30,393 bases of DNA from Chalciporus piperatus (Eukaryota; Basidiomycota; Agaricomycetes; Boletales; Boletaceae): the NCBI GenBank assembly GCA_038093975.1, contig JBBPTG010000273.1, positions 1 to 30,393 on the forward strand. Direction: 5' to 3'. Numbering within the stretch: the stretch's first letter is position 1; every line of letters begins with the position of its first letter. Position numbers and translations under genes: made by a program. The notes beneath the pieces are model-generated. The model did not search any database. It had not been told where the DNA came from and was given only the letters and a program-made list of their open reading frames with translations. Positions 25,819 to 30,393 of this stretch are shown here, piece after piece.

Positions 25819-26341
25819 TCCAATCCGTGTCTATCCGCTCCTTTCCGCTTCCGGATAGCCCCTATCCGTTTCCGGATACTTCCAGAAACATTCCGTGTTT
25901 AATCCGACGTTTCCGATGTCCGGAACGCACGGAAACATCTCCGGATTCGTTGGAACGGATCCCTTTTACATTCATATGTTCTCCTATATGTCATTCACTT
26001 GTCTATTCCCTTTCGTGACATCTCTGTTCACCATTCACCCTTTCTATTCTTATCCATGTCAAGTCCTTGACATTCCTTGATCCTTTTGCACCCGGAATCG
26101 GTCATTCCGGACCGGAATCACGTCGGATCGTTCCGAGCACATCTCCACCCATTTACTTAAACTCCTCGTCTCACTTCCAGAGCGCCTCAGTCGTTTCCGC
26201 CTCTCTTAGGCATCGGCTGAGGTGAGTATTTACTTTCTTTACTTAGTTCCTTTACTTATTTGAGTTGTACCTAGTTCGTTTAGGTGAATATAGTCGTTTC
26301 CGCCTCTCTTAGGCATCGGCTGAGTTCGTTTAGTTTTCACA
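25806..26341 (+). repeat. copia 3' LTR (536 bp)
   Basis: Starts TGTCAAA and ends TTTTCACA. Same length and nearly the same sequence as the solo LTR at 13096-13631, whose target duplication fixes both ends. Contains many TCCG/CGGA words and a 33-bp direct repeat (26189-26221 and 26292-26324). Confidence 0.95.
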
Positions 26342-29001
26342 AGTTTCTCCATAGGGGTTTTCCAGTTTAACCTAGCCATTGGTGTACGATTGTACACATG
26401 GGATGCATGCGTAAGAGCGAATTCCCAGTAAGAATCAGGTAGGCAAGCGTGTAACCGCATTGCCTGTGCTTTGTCCATTAATGTGCGGATCAAGCGTTCC
26501 GCACGCCCGTTCTGCTGATGTGCGTATGGGGCGGACTGTTGAATACGAATGCCTTCATCGCGCATGTATTCCGTAAATGCTTTGAAGGTATATTCGCCTC
26601 CAGCATCGGATTTCCAAGCCTTTACTTTGGCGTTGTACTGCGTGCGGACGAAAGCAATGAATTGTTTGACCATTTTAAGGGTCTGGTCCTTTGTGCGTAT
26701 AAGGGCGAGCCAGGACATCGATGTGAAGTCATCGTAGAATACGACCGCGTATTTAAACTTATGGTACAATTCTATCTCAAACGACTTGAGATCGGAGTGA
26801 ATCAACTCAAAAGGAGCGCTTGCACGCGTCTCAGTATGAGGAAACATCCTGTTTGGCTGTTTGCCGAGTTCGCAACCGGGACAAATGGGAGGATTGGACG
26901 GAATATCAACGTCCGGGAAATCTTTGAGATGTTTGCGTGCGGCTTTTAGCACGTCACGCGAGGGATGACCGAGGCGGCGGTGTAGCAAGTCGTAGTCCAC
27001 AGCGGCCATGCTTATAGGCTTGGCATGTGGTTTGACTGTTGGCGCTTTGATCCAGTACATGGTGTCACGACCATGTGAGTGAAACGATAGTATGGTCTTT
27101 TTAATGCAGGTATCTTGAAATTCGATACCGTTCGGAACAGCTTTCAGTGTTAGACACTGATCTTTGAGTAGTGTACCCATCGAGATAAGCTTGATGTTAC
27201 AAGTGGGCATGTATATGGTCGGCGATAACCGCACGGTGTTCTCATTGAACTCCACAATCACTGTGCCGATGCCAAGAATTGGCGCACGACCGTTCGCTGT
27301 CTGTGAGTACTCAGGCTTGGTGAAAGCATTGTACTCGGCGAAATCGTTCATATTATTTGTAAAATGGGCCGAAGCCCCTGAATCTAGCAGCCAGAGGTCT
27401 GCTGGTGTCTCATATACATCGCTTTTTTGCTTGCCCTTATCGTTCTTATTACAGTTATCACACAGTGAGAACGGGGTAGCAGTAGATTTATTACTATCTA
27501 CTACATCAGACATATTGTTACGCAATATAAAGTTCTGAGGCGAACGCCGCACGTCAGTGTCTGTGTAGAGAAAAAGCGGGAATGGGACAGACCAAATGTT
27601 CGCGGCCCCAAAGTCGAAGTACTGCGAGATAAACTCGTCAGGTAATTCGTCGCCCAAGGAGACGGTGTCCTCGTTTTCCGCTTCATACTCCTCGTCGAGG
27701 GGCATGATGGAAGCGATCTCCATCTCCGCGTCTTCGATCGTTTCCTCCAGGTGCTCTAGAAGAGAGCGGGAGGGGGTCTCGTGAATACGGGAAAAACCAG
27801 AGGGGCCGAAGTAGGCCGCACCGAGCTGGTTCTGGAGAGTCCTATGGTCATTGACCGGATAGGACATAGAGGCGCCATCCTTCTTGTAGAAGGGCGAACG
27901 CGGGAGAGAGACGGAGGTCTCGTAGTCGATGTGGCGGTTAGCCACTGGGTCGAGCGTACGGACTGTCTCGATGGTAGGTGTAACACCCAGCCGGTCCGCT
28001 AGGGAAATGGCTTTCTGGGTGTGTGGAAATGCGGGAGGCCCATATTGGTGGGCGCCAGTAGTGTGCGCGAGGGTGCGAGGGTCGACGACGGGAGAGGTGA
28101 AGATGGTGGAGGCCGGGCTGAGTACCGGGGCGTTGGAGAAAGAGGAGAAGGCGAAGGACGCAGATGCGTCGTTCGCATTGGCGCGACGTTCGTCGCGCTT
28201 CTTCTTGCCCTTTTCCGAGCGTTTACCTTCTCTGCGCTTCTTCTTCTTCTGCTCGCCTTCCGGCTTCTGCGAGGCAGAGGACTCCTGTTGTTGATTAAGC
28301 TTGGGGTCGTCCCCCTTCCGCTTAACAGCGGAGATCTGGTTTGCCTGCTGAGCAGGCTGCGCATTCTTCGGCGCACGACGGGAGATATGCTGCTGGTAGG
28401 CAGCAACGACGCGTTGTTCGATTTGCACCAATGTAGGTGCAGCGACGGCGGGAGTGGTGGTGACGACGGTTGGGACGGATCTCTCGTTGACGGATTTCAC
28501 GACGTAGTCGGCGTAGGCGGGGAGCTTGGCCAACACGAACATCCGCTGGATGTTCTCTGGGATGGTATACGTCAGAGTGTTCAGCTTCGCGAACGAGCTG
28601 TTGAGAGCGGCGAAGGTCTTCCCCGGATGGTCTTCCTTGGGGAAGTTGATAGTGAGCATCTTCTGAATCTCCGAGTAGGCGGCGGCATCCGACGTAGAGT
28701 CGTACCGCGTTTTGATCGCGTTCCAGAGCGCAACAGAGTCGGGGTGAGTAGCGAGAGGGAACTGGCTGGCGACGTGCGTTTCTAGGCGCATGCGCATGGA
28801 TCCGAGGACTTTATCATCGTCGTCTACCCACGCGTCAATCTGCGCCTGGGTAGCAGGCGGGACATCGGTGGCAGCGGGCATGGCGCGGACCATAACCTTC
28901 TGCCATAAGCCTTGAGAGCGGATGTAATCTTGCATCTCCTCGGCCCAGCGAGTATAGTTGGTCCCGTTCAGGCGAGCGATCTCCTTGAGTGCGGAAGACA
29001 T
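26342..29001 (-). CDS. copia Gag-protease-integrase polyprotein, truncated
   Basis: Start at 29001 (MSSALKEIARLNGTNYTRWA), chosen because copia Gag begins with this region; the frame is open further upstream to 29157. About 886 residues. Gag capsid part (WNAIKTRYDSTSDAAAYSEI) is followed by a lysine/arginine-rich run (EQKKKKRREGKRSEKGKKKR) with no CCHC knuckle. Protease: LWLLDSGASAHFTNNMNDF. Integrase: zinc finger HRRLGHPS ... CPGCELGK; catalytic residues in LIHSDLKSF, WKSDAGGEYTF and QQNGRAERLIRTLMDKA. The frame ends by truncation after TPMEKL, where the LTR at 26341 starts, so no reverse transcriptase is made. Confidence 0.92.
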
Positions 29002-29275
29002 AGTGGAGGATCTAGTGGGATGAGGCGTCAGCGTTGCCTTTAATCGAAGAGGAGAAAAGGGAGCGGGTGGGACCGCGTCAGCATGAACGCTCAGAGCCCA
29101 TATCCTAGGGGGACATAGTCTCCCCATGGGATCTGACTCATTGTGGTCATGTCCCATCTGAGCGTGACCGCATCAGAGGGATGCCCGGCGGTGAAACCGC
29201 GCAGAGCGACCAAACGTTCTTGTAGGCAAGAACACCAGAGTAGTCAGCGGCGCTTTCGCGCACAGCTGAGCTACT

Positions 29276-29289
29276 CAGGGCTCATAACC
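29276..29289 (-). promoter_or_regulatory. copia primer-binding site, half-tRNA type
   Basis: The plus strand reads CAGGGCTCATAACC, identical to the anticodon arm of initiator methionine tRNA (anticodon CAT). On the element's strand it directly follows the LTR end TCAACA. Family knowledge: copia-type elements prime with the 5' half of initiator tRNA, cleaved in the anticodon region. Confidence 0.75.
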
Positions 29290-29473
29290 TGTTGAGAGGG
29301 TTCCAATGAGGAACTACTTCTGGTGCTTACCTAGTGTTGAGGTTGTTGGATAACGTCGAACGTTGTGGTTACAAGTCAAGTTGTATTAGAACTCAGATCG
29401 ACTGAGTCCGAATGTGATATAGAACAAGCGTGGTAACTACCTTCTATACTAAGAATGTACGCTACGTTCAACA
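29290..29473 (-). repeat. copia LTR, 184 bp
   Basis: On the minus strand it starts TGTTGA and ends TCAACA, a perfect 6-bp terminal inverted repeat, with the primer-binding site directly inside. Short LTRs of this size are common for copia. The second LTR is not in the window, so the right boundary rests on the inverted repeat alone. Confidence 0.7.
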
Positions 29474-29800
29474 TTATTCTGCAAGTGACATAGAGCACTT
29501 ATAAAGTACTATGAGAACTCTCAGATTACTATATAGCTTTTTGAAAGCGATATTGAGTACTATAAAGTTCTATAATAACTACCATAGTAAGGTCTGATAA
29601 GCGTATTTACTGATCATCTTCAACTTTCACGGAGCCATAGTGATTGAAATGGTAATTGTTGGCGAGTGGTATCATATGTGACTATTTGCGTGAGAGGGTG
29701 ACAATTGTGTCTGTAGCATCAAAAAGAGTGAGCGGCAAGAAAGATAAAAATGGAGGTAGCGACAAGGATGAGAGATGTTGCGACACAACATACCCAATTC
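29474..29800. other. AT-rich stretch flanking the copia LTR
   Basis: No gene seen. It has several related AGTACTAT/AGTTCTAT words within 29510-29590, giving a loosely repetitive AT-rich block. If the LTR is longer than I infer, part of this belongs to it. Confidence 0.4.
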
Positions 29801-30393
29801 ATTGTCATCGGTCCGAGGGTGAGGATGAACGAGTCAAGTCGAGAAACGATGGGACACACACGATCATGTGTGTTGCGTCGTCTCTCGTCGTTGTCATTGT
29901 CAGTCGAGTGAGGGTGAGGGTGAGGTGAGGGTGAAGGACGAGGAGACGAGAACGGGAACGAGAGATGACGACGACACATGATCGTGTGTTGTCGTTGTCG
30001 TTGTCGTCTAAGGGCGAGGGGCGAGGGTGAGGTGAGGACAAGGGAAAAGGGATGAGAACGGGAACGAGAGACAACACGACACACACGCTCGTGTGCCGTC
30101 GTCGTCTCTCGTCGTCGTCCTCTCCGGTCGAGCGTGAGTGTGAGGGTGCGACACGGACGTGCCAGGGCCGTCTCTCGTCGTCGTCGTCGGCCGAGGGTGA
30201 GAGGGTGAGGGTGAGGTGAGGACAAGGGAAAAGGGACGAGAACGAGAGACGAGACGACACACGTGATCGTGTGTCGTCGCGTCTCTCGTCGTCGTCCTCT
30301 CCGGTCAAGCGTGAGTGTGAGGGCGAGAGGACGACGACGAGAGACGGGATAGGGTGGGAGTGAGGGGGTGCGTGTGCGTCATGTCGTTCGCGC
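29800..30393. repeat. palindromic minisatellite with strong purine bias
   Basis: Loosely tandem units of about 110 bp. Each has a GAGGGTGAGGGTGAG-type purine block, a GAACGAGAGACGA block, and a palindrome built on ACACACG..CGTGTGT flanked by arms of the type CGAGAGACGA / CGTCTCTCGTCG. Palindrome centres lie near 29864, 29981, 30088, 30156 (weak) and 30265. Long frames on the minus strand here are low-complexity artefacts. The array continues to the window edge. Confidence 0.8.

Larger units (their letters stand above)
26342..29473 (-). mobile_element. second copia element, 5' half, opposite strand
   Basis: On the minus strand: LTR (29290-29473), primer-binding site, then one long frame with Gag, protease and integrase that stops being copia-like at 26342, where the LTR of the other copia element begins. 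Reverse transcriptase, RNase H and 3' LTR are absent from the window. The other copia element most likely inserted into this one. AGTTT at 26342-26346 would be one side of the target duplication; the other side has been lost. Confidence 0.88.

Noticed and set aside
28021..28785. Plus-strand ORF of 254 codons opposite copia Gag
   Set aside because: Gly/Arg/Leu-rich antisense of a coding frame, no domain, and the minus strand clearly encodes Gag.
29276..29289. Possible initiator tRNA gene fragment (GGGCTCATAACC)
   Set aside because: Only the anticodon arm matches; it sits exactly at the LTR end and is better explained as a copia primer-binding site.
29719..30308. Minus-strand frames of about 168 codons rich in Ser, Arg and His-Pro
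   Set aside because: They lie in the palindromic purine-rich minisatellite and have low-complexity composition only.

Overview
The window looks like a repeat-rich, transposon-nested region of a basidiomycete (probably agaricomycete) genome. The reasons are short introns of 45-80 bp with GT..AG ends, a fungal-type cytochrome-b5/acyl-CoA dehydrogenase relic, a chromodomain-bearing Ty3/gypsy element, copia elements with a lysine-rich Gag tail, and a DIRS-type tyrosine-recombinase retroelement. There is no bacterial operon structure and no CRISPR array.

Layout, left to right. 1-3436: 5' half of a Ty3/gypsy element on the minus strand (partial pol, frameshifted gag, two pre-gag ORFs, LTR), cut by the window edge. 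3437-3919: a 33-bp minisatellite into which that LTR is inserted. 3920-5170: gene-poor, with four copies of a 19-bp hairpin. 5171-8400: relics of two host genes, an ASC-1/TRIP4-type zinc-finger gene and a cytochrome-b5-acyl-CoA dehydrogenase. 8637-9688: an apparently intact four-exon minus-strand gene of unknown function. 9768-11330: weak minus-strand ORFs. 11741-12260: a small secreted repeat protein with duplicated exon-intron units. 12823-13839: pieces of unknown minus-strand genes, one split by a solo copia LTR with a clean 5-bp target duplication. 14026-16373: 3' part of a DIRS-like element. 16374-24370: a structurally complete Ty3/gypsy chromovirus. 24370-26341: 3' half of a copia element with its LTR. 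26342-29473: 5' half of a second copia element on the opposite strand. 29474-30393: AT-rich sequence, then a palindromic minisatellite.

The most interesting object is the chromovirus. From the predicted transcription start in its LTR (about 16747) to the gag start (18314) there is no ATG in any frame, about 1.57 kb, while the reverse trinucleotide CAT occurs about 25 times. The same holds in the second copy (about 1528-3030, minus strand). This AUG-free leader nevertheless carries two long overlapping reading frames kept open in both copies by in-frame indels, the second with a hydrophobic segment. Downstream come gag, a textbook -1 frameshift site, pol with a chromodomain, and a further ORF with two predicted membrane helices. 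A 12-bp self-complementarity between the primer-binding site and the predicted mRNA 5' end suggests Tf1-like self-priming. I infer that ribosomes are meant to scan through the leader, with the upstream ORFs translated, if at all, from non-AUG codons or through splicing.
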